Source of the DNA: JAVBLF01 sp031553675
Lineage (GTDB): Bacteria; Bacillota; Clostridia; Christensenellales; CALWSW01
Length of the DNA stretch: 22,224 nucleotides
Direction: 5' to 3'
NCBI GenBank assembly: GCA_031553675.1
Contig: JAVBLF010000103.1
Coordinates: forward strand, 1-22,224
A program made the position numbers and the translations under genes. This document shows positions 7,797 to 15,368 of this stretch, piece after piece (position 1 is the first letter of the stretch; every line of letters starts with the position of its first letter). Below the pieces are notes generated by a model. The model made no database searches. It was given only the letters and a program-made list of their open reading frames with translations, and was not told the origin of the DNA.

Positions 7797-8870
7797 TTAT
7801 TGGTATCTGGCCCGCTTGACCGCGTCGATGAAGGCTTCTACGTTTTCCCACGGCACTTCGGGCTCCAGGATGTGCGATGGCGCAATCAGAAGGCTGCCGT
7901 TTCGGCCCAGCGTTTCCTGGACGTAACGCACCTTGGCCCGCACGTCCTCCGGGCTGCCAAATGGCATGGTCGATTGTGTCCCGATGCCGCCCCAGAAGGC
8001 GATTTTGTCGCCATAGCGCTCGAACAGCAGTTCAAGATCGTTGCACTCGGGTTGGCAGGGGTTCAGGATATCGATGCCGATATCGACCAAGTTCTGCGCA
8101 AAATCCTCCACCTTGCCATCGTTGTGGATGAAATACAACACATCGGGATTGATCGCTTTGCCCGCGTCCACGATGCGCTTCGTTCTGTCTTTCAAAAACG
8201 TCTCATACGTCGCCTGGCTCATCATCGGGCCGCGCTGGGTGGCCACGTCGTCGCCGAGCCGTATGATATCGACGCCCGCCGCCGCATACATCTCCGCCTG
8301 CCGAACGCGAAGCTGCGCCAGCTTTTCGCAAATCGCGTGCGCGACCTCCTGGTTGACGTAAAAATCGACCAACAGTTCTTCCATGCCGCGGAGCAGCCAC
8401 GCCGTTTCAAAGATCGTCTGGTAGAGTTCGCCGACGACGGCGTATCCGCGATCTTGGTAGGCTTTCACTTTTTGGGCCATGCCTTCGAAGCGGTAGTCCG
8501 CGTCGACGTCCGGCCACTCGTAATCGTAAACATCCTGCGCCGTCTCACATTTCGCCAGCGGATGATAGGTGTATTCCAGAAAATGTTCTTCCGAACCCGG
8601 GATCGCGCCCACACCCCATTCGTCAAATGTGGCGTTGTCGGCCACTTCGTCGAAGTATTTCGCAAAGTCAGTCGTTTTCTTCGTCGGGCACAGGTTCACC
8701 GAGCGGATGTCGAAATCGAAGTATTCGTCCACATCCAGCGTGCTCCCTGTCTTTTCGCGGTAGACCTCCATCAAACGCGGCGTAAAGGCGCCCCAGCTGA
8801 TTTCAAACGGCACTTGATCCGGTTTGCCCTCTCTCCGCATGGCCTTCAATACTCGTTCGCGAGAAGTCAT
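7797..8870 (-). CDS. Uroporphyrinogen decarboxylase (UROD)-like protein B in rhamnose operon
   Basis: This 357-residue paralogue of protein A is clearly divergent from it and shares only the URO-D family skeleton. Shared landmarks are MTSRERVLKAMRREGKPDQVP at the N-terminus, RLGDDVATQRGPMMS (204-218), FIHNDGK (247-253) and a C-terminal EPEVPWENV segment. The metal-site motif reads His249-Asn-Asp251-Gly, again lacking the Cys of zinc-binding HxC methyltransferases. The start follows GGGAG by 7 nt. It is the first gene of the catabolic half, 124 bases after the binding-protein gene, and its stop is 9 nt before rhaI. The function is unassigned; related proteins are frequent in sugar-use clusters of anaerobic Bacillota. 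Confidence 0.85.
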   Translation of the reverse strand: MTSRERVLKAMRREGKPDQVPFEISWGAFTPRLMEVYREKTGSTLDVDEYFDFDIRSVNLCPTKKTTDFAKYFDEVADNATFDEWGVGAIPGSEEHFLEYTYHPLAKCETAQDVYDYEWPDVDADYRFEGMAQKVKAYQDRGYAVVGELYQTIFETAWLLRGMEELLVDFYVNQEVAHAICEKLAQLRVRQAEMYAAAGVDIIRLGDDVATQRGPMMSQATYETFLKDRTKRIVDAGKAINPDVLYFIHNDGKVEDFAQNLVDIGIDILNPCQPECNDLELLFERYGDKIAFWGGIGTQSTMPFGSPEDVRAKVRYVQETLGRNGSLLIAPSHILEPEVPWENVEAFIDAVKRARYQ

Positions 8871-8907
8871 TCCCTATCTCCCTTCGCATCGTGGCTCGTA
8901 CTGTGTA

Positions 8908-8937
8908 CCGCCCTTCACCTATGCCGACAAAGGGCGG
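8908..8937. promoter_or_regulatory. Intergenic hairpin after the binding-protein gene
   Basis: A perfect 8-bp GC-rich stem (CCGCCCTT / AAGGGCGG) has a 14-nt loop and no adjacent T-run. It lies between the sugar binding protein stop and the first catabolic gene. Such hairpins often protect the upstream mRNA and raise binding-protein yield relative to downstream genes. That role is inferred here. Confidence 0.5.
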
Positions 8938-8994
8938 CATCCAGCCCATTTCATCCGTGGATATACGCGTGAAATGTTCGCGTTGCGGGTTGGT

Positions 8995-10104
8995 TTAGAA
9001 GTTGTAATCCTTCACGTTTTCCGCCGTGAGTTTCAGCGGCGGGCCCGCGCTGATCAGGTTCTTATCGCCCACGGCAATGTCGCCGTATTCCGGGGACTTG
9101 AACACTTCGCCGGGCGCCAGTTTGAACGCGCCGGTCGCGACGGCCACCGCGATTTCGCCCGAGACTTTGCCCGTCCGTTTCGTATCCCAGAGGAAGGCGC
9201 TCTTCATGGTTCCGTTCGCCAAGTAGTCCGCGCACTGGTTGGGCGTGCCGGTGCCGTTGACGATGATCGCGCCGCTCTTGCCCGCGTTTTCGACCGCCTG
9301 CGCCGCCGCGATGATCGCCACGCTCGTCGGAGCCATGATGCCCTTCAGTTCCGGATACTTCTGGATTGCGGATTCCGCTTCGGTGAGGCTCTTGGTCGCC
9401 TCGTCGTTGCCGTAGAGCACTTCGAGCAGTTTCATGTTGGCGTATTTCGTGGGATCGCCTTCCATCACTTTCTTGTAGAACGAGATCTGGTTTTCCTGGA
9501 AGGGCGTGCCGGTTTTGGAGCTCAGCACGACGAATTCGCCCGCATAGCCCATTTCTTCCGCAAACGCTTCAAACGACTGCACCGCGAGATCGTCGTAGTT
9601 GGAGGACATCACGGCGCCGTCTCGCCGATCCTCGTTTCCCGAGATGTCGTCGTTCACGCAAAGCACGATCACGCCGGCTTCCTTGGCCTTGTCAAAGGTC
9701 GCGCAAAGGGCGTCCGCGTCGCTGGGAGAGATGCAAATGACATCGACGCCATCCTGCACAGCCGCTTCGATCAGCGGGATTTGCGCCGTGGCGTCCGAGG
9801 TGTCGGGGGCCGTCTCTTGGAAGGTCGCTCCCTGCGCTTCCACGGATTCTTTCATGCCCGCGATGATCGGATCGAAGTAGGGGATGCCCTTCGTCAGGCA
9901 GATGTAGCGCACGACGACGTCCTTTGCCTCTTTGCCGGTCGCCTCCACCGCTTGGGTGGCCTCGGCAGCGGCCTCGGTCGCCTTGGGTGCTTCGGTTGCG
10001 GCGGCTTCTTCTGCCGCTTTTTGGGATTCGACATTCTCCTTTGTCGAACACGCAGAGAAGAACATGGAAACGACCAACAATGCCACCAGAATTTTCTTTT
10101 TCAT
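8995..10104 (-). CDS. Sugar ABC transporter substrate-binding lipoprotein, probable L-rhamnose binder (RhaS-type)
   Basis: This 369-residue protein has its start at the ATG at 10104, after GAGGAGG. The N-terminus MKKKILVALLVVSMFFSAC is a lipoprotein signal with the lipid-bearing Cys19. It is followed by an Ala/Glu/Thr-rich tether (about 22-60) and a type I periplasmic-binding fold (Peripla_BP_4): VVRYICLTKGIPYFDPIIAGM, then repeated Rossmann-like segments including DVICISPSDADAL and AIIVNGTGTP. It is expected to be anchored on the outer face of the membrane and to deliver sugar to the two permeases. The closest conceptual relatives are RhaS and AI-2 binding LsrB. The rhamnose assignment rests on the operon, not on binding-site residues. 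Confidence 0.9.
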   Translation of the reverse strand: MKKKILVALLVVSMFFSACSTKENVESQKAAEEAAATEAPKATEAAAEATQAVEATGKEAKDVVVRYICLTKGIPYFDPIIAGMKESVEAQGATFQETAPDTSDATAQIPLIEAAVQDGVDVICISPSDADALCATFDKAKEAGVIVLCVNDDISGNEDRRDGAVMSSNYDDLAVQSFEAFAEEMGYAGEFVVLSSKTGTPFQENQISFYKKVMEGDPTKYANMKLLEVLYGNDEATKSLTEAESAIQKYPELKGIMAPTSVAIIAAAQAVENAGKSGAIIVNGTGTPNQCADYLANGTMKSAFLWDTKRTGKVSGEIAVAVATGAFKLAPGEVFKSPEYGDIAVGDKNLISAGPPLKLTAENVKDYNF

Positions 10105-10182
10105 TGTCTTTCCTCCTCTTGTTTCAGTGACGTTCGCGTGTTGCCTGCCCATTTCGCGTCGAGTGCGATGCGAAGCGGGCGC

Positions 10183-11163
10183 TTACAGAGATAGTGCCTT
10201 GTATGCGTACTTTTTGGATAGCCCTTCCATCCACTGCGACATGATGATGATCACGATCAGCAACACGCCCAGTATCGCCATTTGCGCGTAATTGCTCAAG
10301 AGGGCCAAACGCATTCCCGTCCGGATGAATACGATGATGAAAAACGCGAGCACCGTACCGAGGATGCTTGCATTGCCTCCGACGAACGCCGTCCCGCCCA
10401 AAAGCACCATGGTAATCACGTCCATTTGGCCGTTCGCGCCGATGGTATACTTCGCCATCTGCAAGCGCGACATGGTCATCAGCGCCGCGATCGCACAAAA
10501 CAGCCCCTGTACACAAAAGAGCGTACACACCGTTTTGTTCACATTGATCCCCGAATAAAACGCCACCTCCTTATTCAGGCCAATCGTACTGATCACCCGT
10601 CCTGCATAGGTGAACTTGTAAATCAGGCCGAACGCAACCGCCATAACGAGAAACGCGACGATGGGCAGTGGAATCAAGCCAAACACCATTTTTTGATCGA
10701 TGCTGTTGAACCAGCGGGGGAAACCACTGATCCCGCGATCCCCCACCAAGACCTGCGCCAAACCGTTGTAAATCGACATGGTACCGATGGTCAATATCAG
10801 CGAGGGTAACTTGGTGATGACGACCAGCAATCCATTGATCAGCCCCAGGCCGATTCCCAGGCAGACGCCCAGAACGATGGCGATCTCCATCGACACGCCG
10901 CAGCTGTCGTACATGACCGCCACAAAGCAGGCAACCAGACTCAACGCGCCCGCGATCGAAAGGTCGATCTCGCCCACGGTCATCAGGAAGGTGAAGGGCA
11001 GCGCAATCATGGCGAGCTCGACGTAGAGCGACGCCGAACCCAGCAGAAATTTCGCATCCAGGAAGTTCCGAGAGAGCACGACGCCCACCAGAATGCTCAA
11101 CACCATGAATATCAGTACGTTGAGTTCCGGCCTAATCAGTTTTCGAAACGCGATTTTGTTCAT
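10183..11163 (-). CDS. Sugar ABC transporter permease 2 (RhaQ-like)
   Basis: This 326-residue polytopic protein belongs to the BPD_transp_2 (RbsC/AraH/XylH) family. The ATG at 11163 has AGGAGG 8 nt upstream and begins 2 nt after the stop of permease 1. About eight to ten hydrophobic segments are visible. Also present are the family signatures VGEIDLSIAGALSLVACF near residue 70 and the cytoplasmic coupling region GLNKEVAFYSGIN, followed by LGGTAFVGGNASILGTVLAF towards the C-terminus. It probably forms a heterodimeric channel with permease 1. The binding-protein gene follows after 78 nt. Confidence 0.88.
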   Translation of the reverse strand: MNKIAFRKLIRPELNVLIFMVLSILVGVVLSRNFLDAKFLLGSASLYVELAMIALPFTFLMTVGEIDLSIAGALSLVACFVAVMYDSCGVSMEIAIVLGVCLGIGLGLINGLLVVITKLPSLILTIGTMSIYNGLAQVLVGDRGISGFPRWFNSIDQKMVFGLIPLPIVAFLVMAVAFGLIYKFTYAGRVISTIGLNKEVAFYSGINVNKTVCTLFCVQGLFCAIAALMTMSRLQMAKYTIGANGQMDVITMVLLGGTAFVGGNASILGTVLAFFIIVFIRTGMRLALLSNYAQMAILGVLLIVIIIMSQWMEGLSKKYAYKALSL

Positions 11164-11165
11164 CA

Positions 11166-12164
11166 CTAGGCCTCCTGTGCGACGATTCTCTTGTTCATAC
11201 GCTTTTTGATCATACCGTCCATGATCACCGACACGACGATGATCGTTCCATAGATCGCCTCTTGCCAGTAGCCCGATATCCCCAGGATCGTGATCGCATT
11301 GTTGATCACCCCCAGCAAGATACATCCCAGAACCGTGCCCAGCGCGGTTCCGATGCCGCCGTTCATGCTCGTTCCGCCGATCACGACCGCGGCGATCGCG
11401 GTAAATTCCGACCCCTTTCCGGCCGCGCCGGGGTCAAGGTAGCCGATGCGCGACATGTACACGATTCCGGCCAATCCGGCGAGGGCGCCGGCCAGTGTGA
11501 AAACAAAAAGTGTGATGTTCTGCGTCGAAATGCCTTTGAGCTTAGCCGCCATCGGGTTGGCTCCCACGGCGTATATCTCTCGGCCGAGCCGGAAACGCCG
11601 GAGGAAAACCGCGACCAATACCGCCAGCACGACGGCGATGATGACCGTGTACGGTATGCCGACCACAGACGCGCCCGACTGCGACATCTTGACCAAAGAC
11701 TTGGGCAGCAGGGAATTGTCGATCTGCTTGCCGCCGAGGATGAAAATCACGCCCCGATAGATGTTCATCGTGCCCAGCGTCACGATCACGGATGGAATCG
11801 CATACTTCGTGACGATCAAGCCGTTGATCGCCCCCAGCACCGCTCCAATGGCCATCGCGATCAAAAAGGCGAAAAGCAGCGGAAATTCTTTGTTATGCAC
11901 GAAGATCATTCCCACGGCATAGGACGAGGCGGCCAGTATGGAACCGAGCGAAATGTCGACGTTGCGACTGATGATCTCCACCATTTCGCCCAATGCCACG
12001 ATGAGCAAAAAGGGTACGAACAGCAGAATGTTGATCACGGATTCAAAGGAGAAAAAACGTGGTTCCGCGAGGCATACGCTGAAATACACGACGGCGATCA
12101 TAAGCAATACGCCCATCTCACGCATGATGCCTTTGCCTTTATGCCTCTTTACATCCATATTCAT
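11166..12164 (-). CDS. Sugar ABC transporter permease 1 (RhaP-like)
   Basis: This 332-residue polytopic membrane protein of the BPD_transp_2 family has roughly ten hydrophobic segments. Signatures are ISRNVDISLGSILAASSY, PSVIVTLGTMNIYRGV, the coupling-helix region AVGANPMAAKLKGIS and VIGGTSMNGGIGTALGTVLG. The ATG at 12164 lies inside the 3' end of the ATPase gene (26-bp overlap), so coupled translation is likely; an ATG two codons later is an alternative. The N-terminal basic segment (MDVKRHKGKG) fits the cytoplasmic side. It pairs with the permease encoded directly downstream. Confidence 0.88.
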   Translation of the reverse strand: MNMDVKRHKGKGIMREMGVLLMIAVVYFSVCLAEPRFFSFESVINILLFVPFLLIVALGEMVEIISRNVDISLGSILAASSYAVGMIFVHNKEFPLLFAFLIAMAIGAVLGAINGLIVTKYAIPSVIVTLGTMNIYRGVIFILGGKQIDNSLLPKSLVKMSQSGASVVGIPYTVIIAVVLAVLVAVFLRRFRLGREIYAVGANPMAAKLKGISTQNITLFVFTLAGALAGLAGIVYMSRIGYLDPGAAGKGSEFTAIAAVVIGGTSMNGGIGTALGTVLGCILLGVINNAITILGISGYWQEAIYGTIIVVSVIMDGMIKKRMNKRIVAQEA

Positions 12165-13662
12165 GCGCCCCCATATGATCGTGTGCAGCCGAAAGTATCC
12201 GCATTTCCGTCATGTCCTCTTTGCCCAGGATTCCCGTCTGGTTCCCTTCGTACATGACCATCACTCTGTCACTCAGCGCAATGATTTCGCTCAATTCGGA
12301 GGAGATCATGATGATGCACTTTCCGCTTGCCGCCATCTTTTTGATGATTTTATAAAATTCCGCTTTGGCGCCGACATCGATCCCCCGCGTGGGTTCGTCG
12401 AGAATCAGTATTTCGGGCTCGGTCGCAACCCACTTTGCCAGGCTCACTTTCTGTTGGTTCCCGCCCGAAAGGTCGCCCGCATTTTGGTTCACATCGGTGC
12501 ATTTGGTCTTGAGTTCCTGCGCCAGCGCGTGTGAGATTTCGGTTTCGCGCTTTTTGTCCAGCCACCCAAACGGCTTTTGTGTGATTTTGCTGGGGATCGC
12601 GAAGGTCGTGTTGAGTGAAATCGACTGTTGCAAGATGATGCCGAGGCCTTGTCTGTCCTCTGGCACCAGGGCAATTCCATGTTGAATGGCGTCTCTCGGG
12701 GTTTTGATCCTGGCCGGCTTTCCGTCAACCCAGATCTCGCCGCTGTCCACGGGCGTAATCCCGAACAAGGCGCGCGCGACCTCCGTCCGTCCGGCGCCCA
12801 TCAACCCGTAGATCCCGAACACTTCGCCGCGGCTCACGGCGAAGGATATGCCGCGGAACGCATTGCGGTAGCTGATGTTTTTGACTTCAAAGAAGGGTTT
12901 TGCATCAAAGATTTTGCTCGTTTCGGAATCGCTCACCATCATGGTGCGACCCAGCATGAGCTGAATCATCTGCTCCTTGGACACTTCTTCGTTTCGATAC
13001 GTTCCGATGATCTCGCCGTCGCGGAGAATCGTGATGCGATCCGCGATCTCTTTGATTTCGTCGAGACGATGGCTGATGTAGATGATCGATTTTCCTTCAT
13101 TTCGGAACGTCTTGATGATGGACAGAAGGTTGTTGGCCTCATCCGACGTCAAGGATGCCGTCGGTTCATCCATAAAAATGATGTTTGCGTCCGACAAGAG
13201 CGCCGATCCGATCTCGACCAGCTGCTGCTCTGCGACGGAAAGGTGCAACATCTTCTTTTGGGGCGAGAATTGCAATCCGAGCTGCCGCAGGATCGCGTCG
13301 GCTGTGGACTCAATTTTTTTCCAATCGATCGTCTTTTTCTCCATGAGCCCCATGTACATGTTTTCGGCGACGCTCAAATCGGTGAACACCGAAGGCTCCT
13401 GGTGGATCATCGCAAAGCCATGCTTGATGGCTTCGCTCGGCGACCCGATGGTCACCTGTTTTCCGTCGATCTCCACTTCTCCCTGTGTCGGCGCGTGGAT
13501 GCCAAAAAGGATCTTGAGGAGAGTCGATTTCCCTGCGCCATTCTCCCCAATGAGGGCATGGACTTCTCCTTTCGCAAGCTGGAAATTCACGTTTTTCAAC
13601 ACATTGTTTTTTCCAAAAGACTTGCAGATCTCCTTGACCTCCAGCTTATTTACGTTTTCCAC
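12139..13662 (-). CDS. Sugar ABC transporter ATP-binding protein, double NBD (RhaT/RbsA-type)
   Basis: This 507-residue protein contains two fused nucleotide-binding domains, the standard layout of RbsA/AraG/XylG proteins. NBD1 has Walker A GENGAGKST (39-47), a QEPS Q-loop, signature LSVAEQQLVE and Walker B IIFMDEPT. NBD2 has the usual degenerate Walker A GLMGAGRTE, signature LSGGNQQKVSLAKW and ILILDEPTRGID. I chose the GTG at 13662 because AAGGAGG (13680-13674) lies 11 nt upstream; the frame is open further up, with an in-frame ATG 24 codons earlier. It is the first gene of the rhamnose operon and overlaps permease 1. It energises uptake at the cytoplasmic face. Confidence 0.9.
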   Translation of the reverse strand: MENVNKLEVKEICKSFGKNNVLKNVNFQLAKGEVHALIGENGAGKSTLLKILFGIHAPTQGEVEIDGKQVTIGSPSEAIKHGFAMIHQEPSVFTDLSVAENMYMGLMEKKTIDWKKIESTADAILRQLGLQFSPQKKMLHLSVAEQQLVEIGSALLSDANIIFMDEPTASLTSDEANNLLSIIKTFRNEGKSIIYISHRLDEIKEIADRITILRDGEIIGTYRNEEVSKEQMIQLMLGRTMMVSDSETSKIFDAKPFFEVKNISYRNAFRGISFAVSRGEVFGIYGLMGAGRTEVARALFGITPVDSGEIWVDGKPARIKTPRDAIQHGIALVPEDRQGLGIILQQSISLNTTFAIPSKITQKPFGWLDKKRETEISHALAQELKTKCTDVNQNAGDLSGGNQQKVSLAKWVATEPEILILDEPTRGIDVGAKAEFYKIIKKMAASGKCIIMISSELSEIIALSDRVMVMYEGNQTGILGKEDMTEMRILSAAHDHMGAHEYGCKEA

Positions 13663-13979
13663 GTCACGTTTTGCCTCCTTTCGAAAGGCGTATCTCCCAC
13701 GCGCATGACGGTGAACGATCCTATCGCGACGCATACGCGTGGCCGATAATAAAGGGGAAAATCGATGTTGGATTTGGATCGATCTCAGATTGCCGCATAT
13801 ATCAATGGCTTGTGGCGTCCGCGATTGTATGGATGTCGCGAAACCTTGATTGGTTGCAATTGCCCAGGGAATGTGTTGAGATTTGTATCGCGTTTTTTTG
13901 ATGCAGCGCACAACGAAGCAAGACTCATCTTGCAGAAAAGATGCAGGGCGCTTTCTGAATGTGGTATCGATACCACCTT
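13663..13979 (-). promoter_or_regulatory. Long 5' leader of the rhamnose operon
   Basis: The inferred transcript start (about 13979) and the GTG at 13662 are about 317 nt apart. No known riboswitch consensus or strong attenuator hairpin was recognised. The leader carries the downstream operator at its very beginning and the AAGGAGG site at its end. Confidence 0.4.
13961..13976. promoter_or_regulatory. LacI-type operator O1, 16-bp perfect palindrome
   Basis: GTGGTATCGATACCAC is a perfect inverted repeat with a central CG, the typical form of LacI/GalR-family operators. It begins about 10 bp downstream of the -10 box, at the expected transcription start, where a bound repressor would block initiation or early elongation. 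The LacI gene lies immediately upstream. Confidence 0.8.
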
Positions 13980-13985
13980 TATCAC

Positions 13986-14014
13986 AGTATAGCACCCACG
14001 CAAAGCGATGTCAA
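13986..14014 (-). promoter_or_regulatory. Near-consensus promoter of the rhamnose operon
   Basis: TTGACA (14014-14009) and TATACT (13991-13986) are separated by exactly 17 bp, with a TGC extended -10 element. Transcription would start near 13979 and run into the ABC ATPase gene. Such a strong promoter fits control mainly by repression. Confidence 0.85.
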
Positions 14015-14142
14015 TCGTAATTTCTTGTTGAGCCCACTGAATCTCATGTCGAAGTGATTTTGAGATCGGACAAATCGTGAAAAAAAAGACAGCCGGATCG
14101 AGGTCGATTGGACAAATACCCCGTTATGAAAACAACAAGAAA

Positions 14143-14156
14143 TGATATCTATACCA
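14143..14156. promoter_or_regulatory. Probable auxiliary LacI-type operator O2
   Basis: TGATATCTATACCA matches the 14-bp core of O1 (TGGTATCGATACCA) at 12 of 14 positions. It lies between the regulator stop and the operon promoter, with its centre 181 bp from that of O1 (about 17 helical turns). This spacing would permit looping by a tetrameric repressor. Confidence 0.55.
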
Positions 14157-14214
14157 TTTTTTCCTTGCCCATTCAGCGCGCTCCCAACGATGCCCTGTGA
14201 GCACGTGTTCCGTC

Positions 14215-15219
14215 TTAGGTCGTATCCCGAATGACCAGTTCGCCTTGCAGCAGCATGCGCCGAAAGCCGATCTGGGGATCCTGAATGAGTTCCAGCATCA
14301 GCTGAAACGCCGTTCTGCCCACATGATGCTGGTTTTGCGACGCGGTGGACAGCTTGGGGCGAATCCAGCTGCAAAGCGGTATGTTGTCAAAGCCCATGAC
14401 GTTGATCTCTTCCGGCACGCGGATGCCCGCTTCGAGCAGGCAGTTCAAAGCGCCGATCGCGAACATATCGGTCATCGTCATAATCGCATCCGGCGGATCC
14501 TTCATTTCGATCAGTTCGTGCGTTACCTCGTAACCGGCTGTCAGGTGGTTCTTGAAATCCGCTTCCTTCACGAGCTTCGGATCATAGGCGATGTGGTTCT
14601 CTTCCAGCGCCGCGCAATATCCCAGATAACGTTCGAATCCCGCCGTGTACTTTCCCAGCGCTTTGATGTACGCGATCCGCGTGCGGCCTTTGTCGATCAG
14701 GTACTGCACCGCCTTTTGCGTCAGCTTTTCCCCGTCGATGCGCACGGAACTCAGCGCCTCATTTTCATGCAACAGCGCGTCCATGACGATCACGGGCGTT
14801 TTTTTGTTGAGCTCGATCAGGTATTCGATGTTTTTATCGATCCTTGCATACGAAAAAAAGATAATGCCATCGACCTGCCGGCTGATCATCTCGCGAAGAT
14901 ATTGCATCTGCATGTTCGCATCGATGCCCGTCGAGCAAACGATCATGGTATATCCATGCATGGCCGATGTTTCTTCGATCCCCCGCAGGATCTCGGACAA
15001 GCCGTAATTGTATTGCTCCGGGAGCAGCACGGCAATGGATTTCGTATGCGCCACCCGCATCCCTTGCGCAAAATGGCTGGGAATGTAGTTGAGCTCTTCC
15101 ATTGCCTTATTGACCTTGTCCAGCGTACTTTGCCGAACGTTCTCTTTGCCGCTCAGGATTTTCGATACCGTCGTCTTCGATACCCCTGCGCGCTTCGCGA
15201 CATCATAAATCGTACTCAT
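14215..15219 (-). CDS. LacI-family transcriptional regulator (probable rhamnose operon repressor)
   Basis: This 334-residue protein has the normal LacI/GalR length. The start is the ATG at 15219, preceded by GGAG 10 nt upstream. Residues 3-50 form the helix-turn-helix and hinge: IYDVAKRAGVSKTTVSKIL followed by DKVNKAMEELNYIPSHFAQ. The remainder is a Peripla_BP_3-type effector domain, from SIAVLLPEQYNYGLSEILRGIEE to the C-terminal NVMGFDNIPLCSWIRPKLST. Its position directly upstream of the operon, with two matching palindromes in between, makes it the likely local repressor. The inducer would be L-rhamnose or L-rhamnulose, by inference only. It is transcribed in the same direction as the operon but has its own promoter. 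Confidence 0.9.
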   Translation of the reverse strand: MSTIYDVAKRAGVSKTTVSKILSGKENVRQSTLDKVNKAMEELNYIPSHFAQGMRVAHTKSIAVLLPEQYNYGLSEILRGIEETSAMHGYTMIVCSTGIDANMQMQYLREMISRQVDGIIFFSYARIDKNIEYLIELNKKTPVIVMDALLHENEALSSVRIDGEKLTQKAVQYLIDKGRTRIAYIKALGKYTAGFERYLGYCAALEENHIAYDPKLVKEADFKNHLTAGYEVTHELIEMKDPPDAIMTMTDMFAIGALNCLLEAGIRVPEEINVMGFDNIPLCSWIRPKLSTASQNQHHVGRTAFQLMLELIQDPQIGFRRMLLQGELVIRDTT

Positions 15220-15283
15220 GCTTCTTGTCTCCAGCCTTGTTTGCGCATGCCCAAGGCGCGCGCTTCGCTGTAAATGCAACAGC

Positions 15284-15292
15284 ATTATAGCA
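15284..15292 (-). promoter_or_regulatory. Extended -10 promoter of the LacI regulator gene
   Basis: TGCTATAAT (15292-15284) is a consensus extended -10 element about 65 nt upstream of the ATG at 15219. No good -35 box is present at the usual spacing, which is typical for extended -10 promoters. Confidence 0.6.
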
Positions 15293-15333
15293 CAGTGGCA
15301 GCGTATCCGCTATTCTGGGCCGCCGCGCCCACG

Positions 15334-15361
15334 AAAAAAGGAGTGGATCCCTCCACTCCTT
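15334..15361 (-). terminator. Intrinsic terminator of the surface-protein gene
   Basis: A perfect 10-bp stem AAGGAGTGGA / TCCACTCCTT has a 4-nt loop and is followed on the - strand by an unbroken run of Ts. It begins 8 nt after the stop codon of the surface protein gene, and it separates that gene from the regulator. Confidence 0.9.
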
Positions 15362-15368
15362 ACACATC

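Noticed and set aside
8065..8095. Repeated GATATCGA words resembling half operators
   Set aside because: They lie inside the UROD-like gene B coding for a DIGIDIL segment and do not form the palindrome.
7257..10194. Long + strand frames opposite the UROD-like, isomerase and binding-protein genes
   Set aside because: They have Arg/His-rich compositions typical of antisense shadows and overlap well-supported genes.
13940..13960. CcpA cre-like sequence (GAAAGCGCCCT) just downstream of operator O1
   Set aside because: Only one half agrees with the cre consensus; the other half lacks the CA. Too weak to call.
15264..15284. Imperfect repeat GCTGT-N7-ACAGC near the regulator promoter as an autoregulatory operator
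   Set aside because: It does not resemble operator O1 or O2 and has only 5-bp arms.
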